Assembly (NCBI RefSeq): GCF_026168105.1
Contig: NZ_LBMW01000009.1
Span: forward strand, 124,001 to 188,000
Direction: 5' to 3'
Length of the DNA stretch: 64,000 bases
Source of the DNA: Streptomyces hygroscopicus
GTDB lineage: Bacteria > Actinomycetota > Actinomycetes > Streptomycetales > Streptomycetaceae
Shown: piece after piece, positions 43,814 through 52,624 of the stretch
Numbering within the stretch: position 1 is the stretch's first letter
How the letters are laid out: every line of letters starts with the position of its first letter
Made by a program: the position numbers and the translations under genes
The notes under the pieces: model-generated
Database searches by the model: none
What the model saw: the letters and a program-made list of their open reading frames with translations, nothing else
Told to the model about the DNA's origin: nothing

Positions 43814-44281
43814 ATGACCACGCTCAAGTCGAAGCTGCAGGAAGACCTCAACGCCGCGATCAAGGGGCGCGACGAGCTCCGCTCCTCGACGCTCCGGCTG
43901 ACGCTCGCCGCGATCACCAAGGAAGAAGTCGCCGGCAAGGAGAAGCGGGAGCTCTCCGACGAGGAGGTCACCAAGGTGATCACCCGCGAGGCGAAGAAGC
44001 GCCGCGAGGCCGCCGACGCCTTCGCCCAGGGCGGGCGCGCCGAGCAGGCCGAACGCGAGAAGGCGGAGGGTGAGGTGCTCGCCGGGTATCTGCCCAAGCA
44101 GTTGTCCGATGATGATCTGCGGCAGATCGTCGCCCAGGCCGTGGAGGAGGCGAAGGCAGCCGGCGCCGAGGGCCCCCGCGCCATGGGCCAGGTCATGAAG
44201 ATCGTGAACCCCAAGGTGGCCGGCCAGGCGGAGGGCGGCCGCGTCGCCGCCGTCGTCAAGGAGCTCCTCGCGGGCGGCTGA
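43814..44281 (+). CDS. GatB/YqeY domain protein
   Basis: 155 residues. LKSKLQEDLNAAIKGRDELRSSTLRLTLAAI and the helical bundle with VLAGYLPKQLSDDDLRQIV and RAMGQVMKIVNPKVAGQAEGGRVAAVVKELL are diagnostic of YqeY. The family resembles the tail domain of the GatB amidotransferase subunit and may bind tRNA; its role is not settled. ATG at 43814. Followed immediately by a very strong bidirectional terminator. Confidence 0.93.
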   Translation: MTTLKSKLQEDLNAAIKGRDELRSSTLRLTLAAITKEEVAGKEKRELSDEEVTKVITREAKKRREAADAFAQGGRAEQAEREKAEGEVLAGYLPKQLSDDDLRQIVAQAVEEAKAAGAEGPRAMGQVMKIVNPKVAGQAEGGRVAAVVKELLAGG

Positions 44282-44311
44282 CCGAGGCCCGGCCCGCCGC
44301 AAGCGCATACG

Positions 44312-44351
44312 ACGACGGGGGTGCCCCCCAGCTGGGGGGCACCCCCGTCGT
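44312..44351. terminator. 40-bp perfect palindrome, bidirectional terminator
   Basis: An 18-bp arm ACGACGGGGGTGCCCCCC (44312-44329), a self-complementary AGCT loop and the matching right arm (44334-44351). It lies between convergent yqeY (stop 44281) and the PBP gene (stop 44384), so it can end both transcripts. Confidence 0.9.
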
Positions 44352-44383
44352 ACAGAAAGCGGAGTTTTCCGGCCAGGGGGCGG

Positions 44384-46675
44384 CTAGCCCCGCTGCCCGC
44401 CGAAGCCGTTTCCGTTGCCCCCGTTCCCGTTGCCGCCGTTTCCGGTCCCCTGGATCCAGCCCTGCGGGAAGGAGAAGGAAGGCGTTGGGAAGGGGTTGCC
44501 GCCGGTGGCCCCTCCGGCGGTCGGGCCGCCGATCAGGCCGCCTGTGGGCTGGCCGCCGTTGTTGTTCCCGTTTCCGTTGCCGTTCTGCCCGTCGCCCGGA
44601 CCGTGCTTGCTGTCGGGGATATTGACGAGGTTGAAGTCCTGGACCGGCTTGCCCGACAGCGCGCCCGTCATCATGTCGCGCCAGATCGGGCCCGGGACCT
44701 GGCCGCCGTAGACCTTGTCCCAAGTGGTGCCGCCGATGGAGATGTTGACCATGCGCCGCTTGTGCGCCGGGTCGCCGACCCAGACCGCGCCCGCCATGTT
44801 GGGCGTGTAGCCGACGAACCAGGCCGCGTAGCGGAAGTCCGTCGTACCGGTCTTGCCCGCGCTCGGACGGCTGCCGAGGCCCGCCTGCGTACCCGTACCG
44901 TCCTCGACCACGCCCTTGAGGATCGTGTTGATCGTGTCCGCGGTGGTTTCCGACATGGCGCGCGAGCACGTCGACTTCGGGACGGGCAGGGTCTTCCTCT
45001 GGTTGCCGACGGCCTGCGTGATCGACTCGATGGCGACCGGGGTGCAGTACGTGCCGCGGTCGGCGAAGGTCGCGTAGGCGTTCGCCATCGTCAGTGGCGA
45101 CATCTCCTGGGTGCCCAGCGCGATCGACGGGGCTTCGGCGATCTTCGCGCCGTCCGCGCGGTTCACACCCATCTTCTTGGCCATGTCTATCACCGGGCAG
45201 ATGCCGATGTCGCTGATCAACTGCACGTAGTAGGTGTTGACCGACTTGGCGGTCGCCTCCTTCATGCCGTACGGGCCGTGCTCCGACTCGTTCTCGTTGG
45301 AGAGCTTGGAGTTTTCCGTGTTCACCCAGTTCTTGCCGTTGCAGGCCGAGACGGGGCTCGGATAGTCCATCTCGTACGGCGACGGGTACTCCTGGGTCGC
45401 CGGCTTGCCGCCCTCGATGGCGGCCGCGGCCACGATCGGCTTGAACGTCGAACCGGGCTGGTAACCCGCGCCGCCGCCCATGGACTTGTCCACCGAGAGG
45501 TTGATCTGCGTCTCGTCCTTGCCGAAGCCGTACGGACGGGACTGGCCCATCGCGAGGATCCTGCCGGTGCCGGGCTCGACGATGGTCGCCGCCGTGGCCA
45601 CCTCGTCGCTCTTGTTGACGTGGTCCCTGATGGACTGCTGCACCGACTCCTGGGCCTGCGGGTCGAGCGTCGTACGGATCGTCAGACCGCCGCGGTTCCA
45701 GATCTTCGCCCGGTCGGCCTGGGTCTTGCCGAACACCGGGTCATTGAGGAACACCTCGCGCACATAGTCACAGAAGAAGCCCGCGCCCTTGACCGCCGTG
45801 ATACAGCCGTTCTTGGGCTGGCTCACATGCAGCCCGAGGCCGGTCCCCTTGGCCTTGTCGGCCTCGGCCTGCGAGATGTCGTGCAGGTCGGCCATGCGCT
45901 GCAGCACCACGTTGCGGCGCTTCCTGGCCTCCGCCTCGTCGTTCACCGGGTCGTAGCGCGTGGGCGACTGGACGACGCCCGCGAGGAGAGCGGCCTCCTG
46001 GATGTTCAGGTCCTTGGCCTGCTTGGAGAAGTAGCGCTGGGAGGCCGCCTCGACACCGTAGGCCTGCTGGCCGAAGAACGTGATGTTCAGGTAGTTCTCG
46101 AGGATCCTCTTCTTGCCGAGCTTGTTCTCGATCTGGATCGCGTACTTCAGCTCGCGGACCTTGCGGCCGAGGGTCTGCTGGGTGGCCTGGGCGACCTTCG
46201 TCGGGTCGTCGCCGGCCTCCTCCACGAAGTAGTTCTTCACCAGCTGCTGCGTGAGCGTGGAGGCGCCCTGGGCGACTCCGCCGCTCTGCGCGTTCTGGTT
46301 CACCGCGCGCAGGACGCCCTTCAGGTCGATGGCGCCGTGCTGGTAGAACCGCGAGTCCTCGATCGCGACGATCGCCTTCTGCATGTACGGCGAGATGTCC
46401 TTCAGGTCCACCACCGTGCGGTCGCGCGAGAAGACCGTCGCGATCTGGCCGCCCTGGCTGTCCAGGATGGTGGTCCGCTGGCTCAGCTGCGGGCTCTGCA
46501 GATTGGCGGGAATGTCGTCGAATCCCTGGACCGACCCCTTGGCCGCGAGTCCGAGCGCACCCGCGGCGGGCATCGCGATGCCGGCCATCACTGCCCCCGC
46601 GAGCACACTCACTCCGAGGAACTTGGCGGCCTGCTGCGCGGGAGACAGTCCCCCGCCGGAGCGCTTCTTTGGCAT
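44384..46675 (-). CDS. class A penicillin-binding protein
   Basis: 763 residues. One N-terminal membrane helix (FLGVSVLAGAVMAGIAMPAAGALGLA) is followed by a GT51 glycosyltransferase domain (VAIEDSRFYQHGAIDLKGVLRA; QGASTLTQQLVKNYF) and a transpeptidase domain. The latter has the three active-site motifs: GSTFKPIVAA (SxxK), KSVNTYYVQL (SxN) and SAGKTGTTD (KTG). A Gly/Asn-rich disordered tail (GNGNGNNNGGQPTGG) ends the protein. It polymerises and crosslinks peptidoglycan outside the membrane. ATG at 46675. Divergent from wblA across 408 bp. Confidence 0.96.
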   Translation of the reverse strand: MPKKRSGGGLSPAQQAAKFLGVSVLAGAVMAGIAMPAAGALGLAAKGSVQGFDDIPANLQSPQLSQRTTILDSQGGQIATVFSRDRTVVDLKDISPYMQKAIVAIEDSRFYQHGAIDLKGVLRAVNQNAQSGGVAQGASTLTQQLVKNYFVEEAGDDPTKVAQATQQTLGRKVRELKYAIQIENKLGKKRILENYLNITFFGQQAYGVEAASQRYFSKQAKDLNIQEAALLAGVVQSPTRYDPVNDEAEARKRRNVVLQRMADLHDISQAEADKAKGTGLGLHVSQPKNGCITAVKGAGFFCDYVREVFLNDPVFGKTQADRAKIWNRGGLTIRTTLDPQAQESVQQSIRDHVNKSDEVATAATIVEPGTGRILAMGQSRPYGFGKDETQINLSVDKSMGGGAGYQPGSTFKPIVAAAAIEGGKPATQEYPSPYEMDYPSPVSACNGKNWVNTENSKLSNENESEHGPYGMKEATAKSVNTYYVQLISDIGICPVIDMAKKMGVNRADGAKIAEAPSIALGTQEMSPLTMANAYATFADRGTYCTPVAIESITQAVGNQRKTLPVPKSTCSRAMSETTADTINTILKGVVEDGTGTQAGLGSRPSAGKTGTTDFRYAAWFVGYTPNMAGAVWVGDPAHKRRMVNISIGGTTWDKVYGGQVPGPIWRDMMTGALSGKPVQDFNLVNIPDSKHGPGDGQNGNGNGNNNGGQPTGGLIGGPTAGGATGGNPFPTPSFSFPQGWIQGTGNGGNGNGGNGNGFGGQRG

Positions 46676-47083
46676 GAGGGCAGCCTACGTTCTCATTCGC
46701 CGGACACGCGTATATGCCTTGGCCTAAGCTGCTCCCAACTGTCACAGCAGCAGGGCCACGTATCAAGTACGTCCGGCGACCCCGAATCGTTCCGGAGTTC
46801 CCTCGACTTTTTGTTGGGTGCGTGTCCGAATCCGCCTTGTGTGTCACCAGGCGTCCGTTGTGACGCAGCTGAACTGACCGGGTTTGCCCGAAAAATCACG
46901 CATGTCGCCAGCTCACTCCCCCGGGTGATCTGCCGCTTACCCATAGTCCGTTCGGGCCATTCAAGATTGGGCCCGCAGGGGGTGTTGCGCTGTGCCCACC
47001 TTCCGTAACGTCCTCAACTGGCGGCGGTGAATATGCCGCTGCCGCCGTGGGGGAGCCTCGATTCGGGAGAGGACGGCGCCGGT
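46676..47083. other. long divergent regulatory region of wblA and the PBP gene
   Basis: 408 bp without a gene. It holds an inverted GTCAC-12-GTGAC pair (46843-46847/46860-46864), a GGGCC-ATTCAAGATT-GGGCC hairpin near 46956-46976 and CATAGT near 46942 as a possible -10 for wblA. Long leaders are typical for this developmental gene. Confidence 0.45.
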
Positions 47084-47422
47084 ATGGGCTGGGTAACCGA
47101 CTGGAGTGCGCAGGCGGCCTGCCGCACTACCGATCCGGATGAACTGTTCGTTCAAGGAGCAGCGCAGAACAGGGCCAAGGCGGTGTGCACCGGATGCCCG
47201 GTACGCACGGAATGTCTGGCCGACGCGCTGGACAACCGCGTTGAATTCGGCGTGTGGGGTGGGATGACGGAGCGGGAGCGCCGCGCACTGCTGCGCAGGC
47301 GACCGACTGTCACCTCGTGGCGTCGCCTGCTGGAGACCGCTCGTACGGAGTACGAGCGTGGAGCCGGCCTGCTGCCTCTCGACGAGGAAGAGGTGTACGA
47401 GAACTACGCGGCGGTGAGCTGA
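47084..47422 (+). CDS. wblA: WhiB-like iron-sulfur regulator WblA
   Basis: 112 residues, matching WblA length. The four Cys ligands of the [4Fe-4S] cluster are in QAACRTTD and AVCTGCPVRTEC. The G(V/I)WGG turn is FGVWGGMTERERRALLRRRP, and a basic C-terminus follows. WblA is a global regulator that restrains antibiotic production and promotes aerial development in Streptomyces. The ATG at 47084 (MGWVTDWSAQAA) is the conserved start; an in-frame ATG at 47027 would add 19 residues of non-conserved sequence. The gene lies divergent to a PBP gene, its usual neighbour. Confidence 0.93.
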   Translation: MGWVTDWSAQAACRTTDPDELFVQGAAQNRAKAVCTGCPVRTECLADALDNRVEFGVWGGMTERERRALLRRRPTVTSWRRLLETARTEYERGAGLLPLDEEEVYENYAAVS

Positions 47423-48203
47423 GGGCGGCCGCCGCCGGGAGCGGCTGCCCGCGACCGCAGGGCGCGGACGTCCTCATGGTGTGTCGGCGTGGCCTCGGCG
47501 TCCCCTCGGCGGGCTCGAGCGGCTGTGAGACCTGGGGTCCTTGGAGCCCCGTGGATCGCTTGGATCCCGGGGGAGCGCAGTCGACCTTGCGGTCGGCGTC
47601 CCAAGAGGCTGGTCCCGGCGATGAGGTGTGCCGCGTACGGGGCGGGCAGGCCCTGGGCGACGCAGGGGTGCGGACACGGCGGGCGTTCGGCCGTACGTCG
47701 GCAACCGGTGCCGGCGGGCCGGGTGCGCCGCGCACCAGTGGCTCCGGCCGCCGCCGGGTCCCTGTGCGGCCTCGTGTCCCCGTGTTGCGTCCGTTCCGTC
47801 CGAATCGGCCTTGCGGAGCCCCGGGCGTGGGGCCCCGCAGGCGCGTGGCACCACTGCAGGCCCCTGCCGCCCCCCCCGGTAGGCGGCCGGACGTCAGCCG
47901 TGGCCCGGTCCGTCGGCACTCGCGTGCCGTGCGCCTTATCCACCTGCACCCGATGCATCTGCACCCGATGCATCTGTACCCGATGCACCTGCGCCCGCGC
48001 GCGTGCCGTCTCTTGAGCCGGCACTCGTGCGCGGCGTGCGCCTTGCCACCTGTGTCCGCGCGCGTACCCGTCCTTGAGCCGGCACCCGCGCGCGACACCC
48101 GCACGGGTGCGCCTCGCGCGCCGGGAAGCCCGAGGCGGGCGCCCGCGTACCCGGGCCCCGGCGGCCGGGACTCCTTGTGCGCCGCGCCTGGCGCTCCCCA
48201 GGG
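47423..48203. other. very GC-rich gene-free region after wblA
   Basis: 781 bp. Open frames on both strands are long only because stop codons are rare; none has a ribosome site or domain. It contains three 15-bp repeats of CTGCACCCGATGCAT (47944-47988, the third with changes) and two copies of CTTGAGCCGGCAC about 58 bp apart (near 48013 and 48071). It probably includes the transcript ends of wblA and the convergent ArsA gene. Confidence 0.5.
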
Positions 48204-49586
48204 TTAGCGCTCCCCAGGGCGCTCCGGCCTGTCGGCCGCGAGCCGGTCCCCGATGTCCCGCAGCCCCGTCAGGTCGTGGACGTCGCCGGGCAGCGCGGCC
48301 ACCTCCGCCACGGCCACCTCGGGGTGGAGAGCGGTGAATCGGTCACGTGTGCGTTGTTCGCGGGAGAGCAGCTGCATACGTTCGGCATGCAGTCTCAGCA
48401 GCCCCGCGGTGAGTTGCTCGACGCTCCGGTTCTGGTCCGTGGCGGCGGGGGAGCCTGCTTCGGGATCAGGTGCTTCAGATTGGGGGGATTCTGAACTGCC
48501 GTATGCGTCGGGAGAGTTACGAAGTCCAGCTTTCCCGTCCCGCTGATCCACAATGCGGGTCTCTTCAAGATTTTCCGCGGCGGCGACCGCCCGCTCGGCC
48601 GACAGCTGGTCGGCGCCGCTGTCATGGACCCGGTTGAGCACCAGACCGGCCAGCGGCATGTTCTCGGCGGCCAGGCGCCGTACGAAATACGAGGCCTCGC
48701 GCAACGCGTCCCGCTCCGGGGCCGCCACCACCAGAAACGCCGTGCCGGGCGCCTGCAGCAGCTTGTACGTGGCGTCCGCGCGCGTGCGGAACCCGCCGAA
48801 CATGGTGTCCATGGCGGCCACGAACGTCTGGACGTCCCTCAGGAGCTGACCGCCGAGAAGCTTCCCCAGGGCGCCCGTCATCATCGACATCCCGACGTTC
48901 AGGAACTTCATCCCCGCCCGGCCGCCCACCTTCGCCGGGGCCATCAGCACCCGGATCAGCTTGCCGTCCAGGAAGGACCCGAGTCGCTTGGGCGCATCCA
49001 GGAAGTCAAGCGCCGAGCGCGAGGGCGGCGTGTCGACGATGATGAGGTCCCACTCGTCCCGCGCGCGAAGCTGCCCCAGCTTCTCCATCGCCATGTACTC
49101 CTGCGTGCCCGCGAAGCCCGCCGAGAGCGACTGGTAGAAGGGGTTGCCCAGAATGGCCGCAGCCCGCTCGGAGTCCGCGTGCGCCTCGACGATCTCGTCG
49201 AAGGTGCGCTTCATGTCGAGCATCATGGCGTGCAGTTCGCCGCCCGCGGTGTCCTCGATGCCCTTCACCCGTCGCGGCGTGTTGTCGAGCGCGTCGATGC
49301 CCATCGACTGGGCGAGGCGACGGGCAGGGTCGATGGTGAGCACGACCACCTTGCGGCCGCGCTCGGCGGCACGCAGTCCCAGGGCAGCCGCGGTGGTCGT
49401 CTTGCCTACGCCGCCGGAGCCGCAGCACACGACGATGCGGGTGCCCGGGTCGTCGAGGAGCGGATCGATCTCCAGGACCGGTCCGGGGTTCAACGCGCGC
49501 GTGGAGCCCGTGTCGTGCTCGTGGGGGTGTGCCGCATCCGGTGCGGAGGCCGTTTCGTCGTGCGTGGGGGCCGGGTCCGAACTCAT
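48204..49586 (-). CDS. ArsA/MinD-like P-loop ATPase (second of pair)
   Basis: 460 residues. The deviant Walker A is CGSGGVGKTTTAAALGLRAAERG; TIDPARRLAQSMGI follows and the Walker B/switch II is WDLIIVDTPPSRSALDFLDAP. The N-terminal 40 residues and a 60-residue insert near the C-terminus (RNSPDAYGSSESPQSEAPDPEAG) are disordered. Actinobacterial ArsA pairs of this type are not in arsenic operons; they may handle membrane proteins like Get3 or have a separate role. ATG at 49586 overlaps the upstream ATPase's stop (ATGA), so the pair is coupled. Confidence 0.9.
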   Translation of the reverse strand: MSSDPAPTHDETASAPDAAHPHEHDTGSTRALNPGPVLEIDPLLDDPGTRIVVCCGSGGVGKTTTAAALGLRAAERGRKVVVLTIDPARRLAQSMGIDALDNTPRRVKGIEDTAGGELHAMMLDMKRTFDEIVEAHADSERAAAILGNPFYQSLSAGFAGTQEYMAMEKLGQLRARDEWDLIIVDTPPSRSALDFLDAPKRLGSFLDGKLIRVLMAPAKVGGRAGMKFLNVGMSMMTGALGKLLGGQLLRDVQTFVAAMDTMFGGFRTRADATYKLLQAPGTAFLVVAAPERDALREASYFVRRLAAENMPLAGLVLNRVHDSGADQLSAERAVAAAENLEETRIVDQRDGKAGLRNSPDAYGSSESPQSEAPDPEAGSPAATDQNRSVEQLTAGLLRLHAERMQLLSREQRTRDRFTALHPEVAVAEVAALPGDVHDLTGLRDIGDRLAADRPERPGER

Positions 49587-50560
49587 GAGATCCCTTGCTG
49601 ACGCAGTTCCGTGGCCAGTTCGTACAGTCCCGCCAGGTCCATGCCCTCGGCTAGCAGGGGCAGTTCGTGCAGCGGCAGGTCCAGCTCCGTGAGCACGGCG
49701 CGCTGCTCACGCTCCAGAGCGAAGCGCTCCGCGTACTCGTCGGCCTGCTGGAGCAGCGGGTCCACCAGCCGCTCCGCGAGCCCGCCGCGGCGTGCGCCGC
49801 CGAGCCCGGCGCCCGACAGCGACTTGGCGATCGCGGTCCGCGGGACGCTGTGCGCGAGCTCCAGGTCCGGCTGGTCCAGGAGCGTGGGTCGCACCATGTT
49901 CACAATGATCCGGCCCACGGGCAGCTTGGCCCCGCGCAGTTCGGCGATTCCGTCCACGGTCTCCTGGACCGGCATCTCCTCCAGAAGCGTCACCAGGTGC
50001 ACCGCCGTCTCGGGGGACTTCAGCACCCGCATCACGGCCTGGGCCTGATTGTGTATCGGGCCGATCTTCGCGAGGCCCGCCACCTCGTCGTTCACGTTCA
50101 GGAAGCGGGTGATGCGCCCTGTGGGCGGTGCGTCCATCACCACGTAGTCGTACGCGAACCGGCCGCTCCTGTCCTTCCTGCGGACCGCTTCACACGCCTT
50201 GCCCGTGAGGAGCACGTCCCTGAGGCCGGGCGCGATGGTGGTCGCGAAGTCGATGGCGCCGAGCTTCTTCAGGGCCCGTCCCGCGCCGCCCAGTTTGTAG
50301 AACATCTGGAGGTAGTCCAGCAGGGCCAGCTCGGGGTCGATCGCCAGCGCGTACACCTCGCCGCCGCCCGGGGCGACGGCGATCTTCCGCTCCTCGTACG
50401 GCAGCGCTTCCGTCTCGAAGAGTTGTGCGATTCCTTGCCTGCCCTCGACCTCGACGAGGAGGGCGCGTTTGCCCTCGATCGCGAGGGCGAGCGCGAGTGC
50501 TGCGGCGACCGTGGTCTTACCGGTGCCACCCTTGCCGCTGACGACCTGGAGCCTGCTCAC
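49583..50560 (-). CDS. ArsA/MinD-like P-loop ATPase (first of pair)
   Basis: 325 residues. It begins directly with the ATPase fold: VVSGKGGTGKTTVAAALALALA (deviant Walker A), LLVEVEGRQGIAQLF and YDYVVMDAPPTGRITRFLNV (switch II). It lacks the extensions of its partner, so the two may form a heterodimer across the nucleotide sites. GTG start at 50560. First gene of a two-gene operon, divergent from the DUF4177 gene with 139 bp between. Function unproven; arsenite resistance is unlikely without arsB/arsD neighbours. Confidence 0.9.
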   Translation of the reverse strand: MSRLQVVSGKGGTGKTTVAAALALALAIEGKRALLVEVEGRQGIAQLFETEALPYEERKIAVAPGGGEVYALAIDPELALLDYLQMFYKLGGAGRALKKLGAIDFATTIAPGLRDVLLTGKACEAVRRKDRSGRFAYDYVVMDAPPTGRITRFLNVNDEVAGLAKIGPIHNQAQAVMRVLKSPETAVHLVTLLEEMPVQETVDGIAELRGAKLPVGRIIVNMVRPTLLDQPDLELAHSVPRTAIAKSLSGAGLGGARRGGLAERLVDPLLQQADEYAERFALEREQRAVLTELDLPLHELPLLAEGMDLAGLYELATELRQQGIS

Positions 50561-50699
50561 GTCTTCGAGCCTAACCAGTCCGCGTACGGCCTACGCGGGA
50601 GGCTGTGGACAACTCCGGTCGCAGTCGGCCGCGCACCGGCTGCACCGGGGCCGTGGCCAGCCACGTGCCCCGGCCGCCACTGCGGCTACAGTCGGCCCC

Positions 50700-50861
50700 A
50701 TGACCAAGTGGGAATACGCAACCGTGCCGCTGCTCGTCCATGCCACGAAGCAGATTCTGGACACCTGGGGCGAGGACGGCTGGGAGCTCGTCCAGGTCGT
50801 GCCCGGGCCGAACAACCCCGAGCAACTGGTGGCCTATCTGAAGAGGGAGAAGCAGGCATGA
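50700..50861 (+). CDS. DUF4177 small protein
   Basis: 53 residues: KWEYATVPLLVHATKQILDTW, then GEDGWELVQVVPGP and a Lys/Arg-rich end. The WEY...LN..G..GWELV pattern is the DUF4177 beta-hairpin fold, of unknown function. ATG at 50700; its stop overlaps the RidA start (ATGA), so the two are translationally coupled. Confidence 0.85.
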   Translation: MTKWEYATVPLLVHATKQILDTWGEDGWELVQVVPGPNNPEQLVAYLKREKQA

Positions 50862-51325
50862 GCGCGGTCGAGGCCCGTCTGGCCGAACTGGGGCTGACGT
50901 TGCCGGAGGTCGTTCCGCCGCTCGCCGCCTACCAGCCCGCCGTGCGGTCCGGGGCGTACGTGTACACCGCCGGCCAGCTGCCGATGGTGGACGGCAAGCT
51001 TCCGGTGACCGGAAAGGTGGGGGCCGAGGTCACCGCCGACGAGGCGAAGGATCTGGCCCGTACGTGCGCGCTGAACGCGCTGGCGGCGGTCAAGTCCGTG
51101 ACGGGCGACTTGGACCGCATCGCGCGCGTGGTGAAGGTCGTCGGCTTCGTGGCGTCGGCCGCGGACTTCACGGGTCAGCCGGGCGTCGTCAACGGCGCCA
51201 GCGAACTACTGGCCGAGGTCCTCGGCGACAAGGGCGTGCACGCCCGCAGCGCGGTCGGCGTGGCGGTGCTGCCGCTGGACGCGCCGGTCGAGGTCGAGAT
51301 CCAGGTGGAGCTGACGGAGGCGTAA
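50858..51325 (+). CDS. RidA family protein
   Basis: 155 residues. AYQPAVRSGAYVYTAGQLPM and the late NGASELLAEVLGDKGVHARSAVGV are the RidA/YjgF landmarks (trimer with an inter-subunit cleft). The conserved Arg is ARSAVGVAVLPL. Classical RidA deaminates reactive enamine/imine intermediates from PLP enzymes; members of this slightly longer subgroup may have other substrates. ATGA overlap with the preceding small gene. Confidence 0.9.
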   Translation: MSAVEARLAELGLTLPEVVPPLAAYQPAVRSGAYVYTAGQLPMVDGKLPVTGKVGAEVTADEAKDLARTCALNALAAVKSVTGDLDRIARVVKVVGFVASAADFTGQPGVVNGASELLAEVLGDKGVHARSAVGVAVLPLDAPVEVEIQVELTEA

Positions 51326-51725
51326 GACACCTCCTGGGGGACAGCCGCCTCGCCGGCGGCTCCTCGGAGAGGGTGGTGCGTTCCGCGGGTGTCGTGGCTT
51401 CCAGGGGAGCCCGATGCCTCCGGTGAGTGCCCTGGCGTCCCGGAGAGCGCGGTGGTCCCGCGGGGACCGTGGCTTCTCGCGGAGCCCGGTGCCTGCGGTC
51501 CCGGAGAGCGCGGTGCTCGCGCCGGTGCCGTGGCCTCCCGGGGCGTCGTTGGGCTTCCCGCGAGGCGGTCGGGGCGGGCGGGGCCGGTACTTCGTCAAGG
51601 CGAGTGACCGGTACCTCGTCAGGGCGAGTGACCGGTACGTCGTCAAGGGCGAGTGAACGGTGGCCTCCTCCGGAGGGCGATCGGTGCCTCTCGAACATCC
51701 GCTCACTACGGGATAGCCTCCGCCC
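51326..51725. other. gene-free region built of degenerate tandem repeats
   Basis: 400 bp. Three degenerate 60-75-bp copies around CCGTGGCTTC...GGAGCCCGGTGCC (51374-51540) are followed by three 24-25-bp units beginning GGTAC(T/C/G)TCGTCA (51586-51609, 51610-51633, 51634-51658). It separates RidA from the NUDIX gene. No coding signal. Confidence 0.65.
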
Positions 51726-52595
51726 ATGGCGAATGGGCAGTGGTTTCCACCGGAGTGGCCAGAGCGGATCCGCGCGCTCGCGGAGGGCACGCTCACACCG
51801 GTCGCCCCGAAGCGCGCGGCCACCGTCATGCTCCTCAGGGACACCGACGGTGTCCCAGCCGTCCACATGCTGCGCAGACGCGCCTCCATGGCCTTCGCCG
51901 GAGGCGCGTACGCCTACCCCGGCGGCGGTGTCGACCCGCGCGACCACGACCGCCGGATCGGCTGGGCGGGCCCCACGCGCGCGTGGTGGGCCGACCGTCT
52001 CGGCGTCGACGAGACGTCCGCCCAGGCCATCGTCTGCGCCGCCGTACGGGAGACGTACGAGGAGGCGGGCGTGCTGCTCGCGGGGCCGACCCCCGAGACG
52101 GTCGTCGGTGACACCACGGGCGCGGACTGGGAGACCGACCGGGCGTCCCTGGTCGCCCGCGACGTGTCGTTCGCCGAGTTCCTCGATCGCCGGGGACTGG
52201 TCCTGCGCTCGGACCTGCTCGGCGCGTGGACCCGCTGGATCACCCCGGAGTTCGAGCCCCGCCGCTATGACACGTGGTTCTTCGTGGCCGCGCTCCCCGA
52301 AGGGCAGCGCACGCGCAACGCCTCCACGGAGGCCGACCGCACGGTGTGGATCCGGCCGTCGGACGCGGCCGCCTCGTACGACAGGGGCGAGCTGCTGATG
52401 ATGCCGCCCACCATCGCGACCCTGCGCCAGCTTGTCCCCTACGCCACTGCCGCAGAGGCCCTGAACGCCGCGCCCGGCCGCGACCTGACCCCCGTCCTCG
52501 CCACGGCCCACCTGGAGGACGGGCAGGTCGTGCTGGCCTGGCCCGGCCACGACGAGTTCACCAAGCACATCCCGACGGGTGGAGCGCCCGCATGA
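51726..52595 (+). CDS. NUDIX hydrolase, NUDT19/RP2p-like
   Basis: 289 residues. The Nudix box is split by an insert of about 35 residues: GGVDPRD, then after the insert AVRETYEEAGVLL. This layout is the NUDT19-like group, in which CoA or acyl-CoA is often the substrate. KRAATVMLLRDTDGVPAVHMLRR is the first strand region. ATG at 51726. The stop overlaps a 10-codon mini-ORF (ATGA) that leads into the MBL-fold gene. Confidence 0.88.
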   Translation: MANGQWFPPEWPERIRALAEGTLTPVAPKRAATVMLLRDTDGVPAVHMLRRRASMAFAGGAYAYPGGGVDPRDHDRRIGWAGPTRAWWADRLGVDETSAQAIVCAAVRETYEEAGVLLAGPTPETVVGDTTGADWETDRASLVARDVSFAEFLDRRGLVLRSDLLGAWTRWITPEFEPRRYDTWFFVAALPEGQRTRNASTEADRTVWIRPSDAAASYDRGELLMMPPTIATLRQLVPYATAAEALNAAPGRDLTPVLATAHLEDGQVVLAWPGHDEFTKHIPTGGAPA

Positions 52596-52624
52596 CCTAC
52601 GCGACGGAAGGTGCCCCCGCATGA
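52592..52624 (+). CDS. 10-codon mini-ORF bridging two genes
   Basis: ATG 52592 overlaps the NUDIX stop (ATGA) and encodes MTYATEGAPA. Its TGA (52622-52624) overlaps the ATG of the MBL gene (ATGA at 52621). GGAAGG inside it is the ribosome site of the MBL gene. It could carry ribosomes across the 25-nt gap. No evidence that the peptide itself matters. Confidence 0.4.
   Translation: MTYATEGAPA

Noticed and set aside
44321..47008. 895-codon plus-strand open frame opposite the PBP gene
   Set aside because: Shadow frame; the PBP on the other strand has all catalytic motifs.
47254..48207. Plus- and minus-strand open frames after wblA
   Set aside because: Arg/Pro/Gly-rich translations with no start site, typical of non-coding high-GC DNA.
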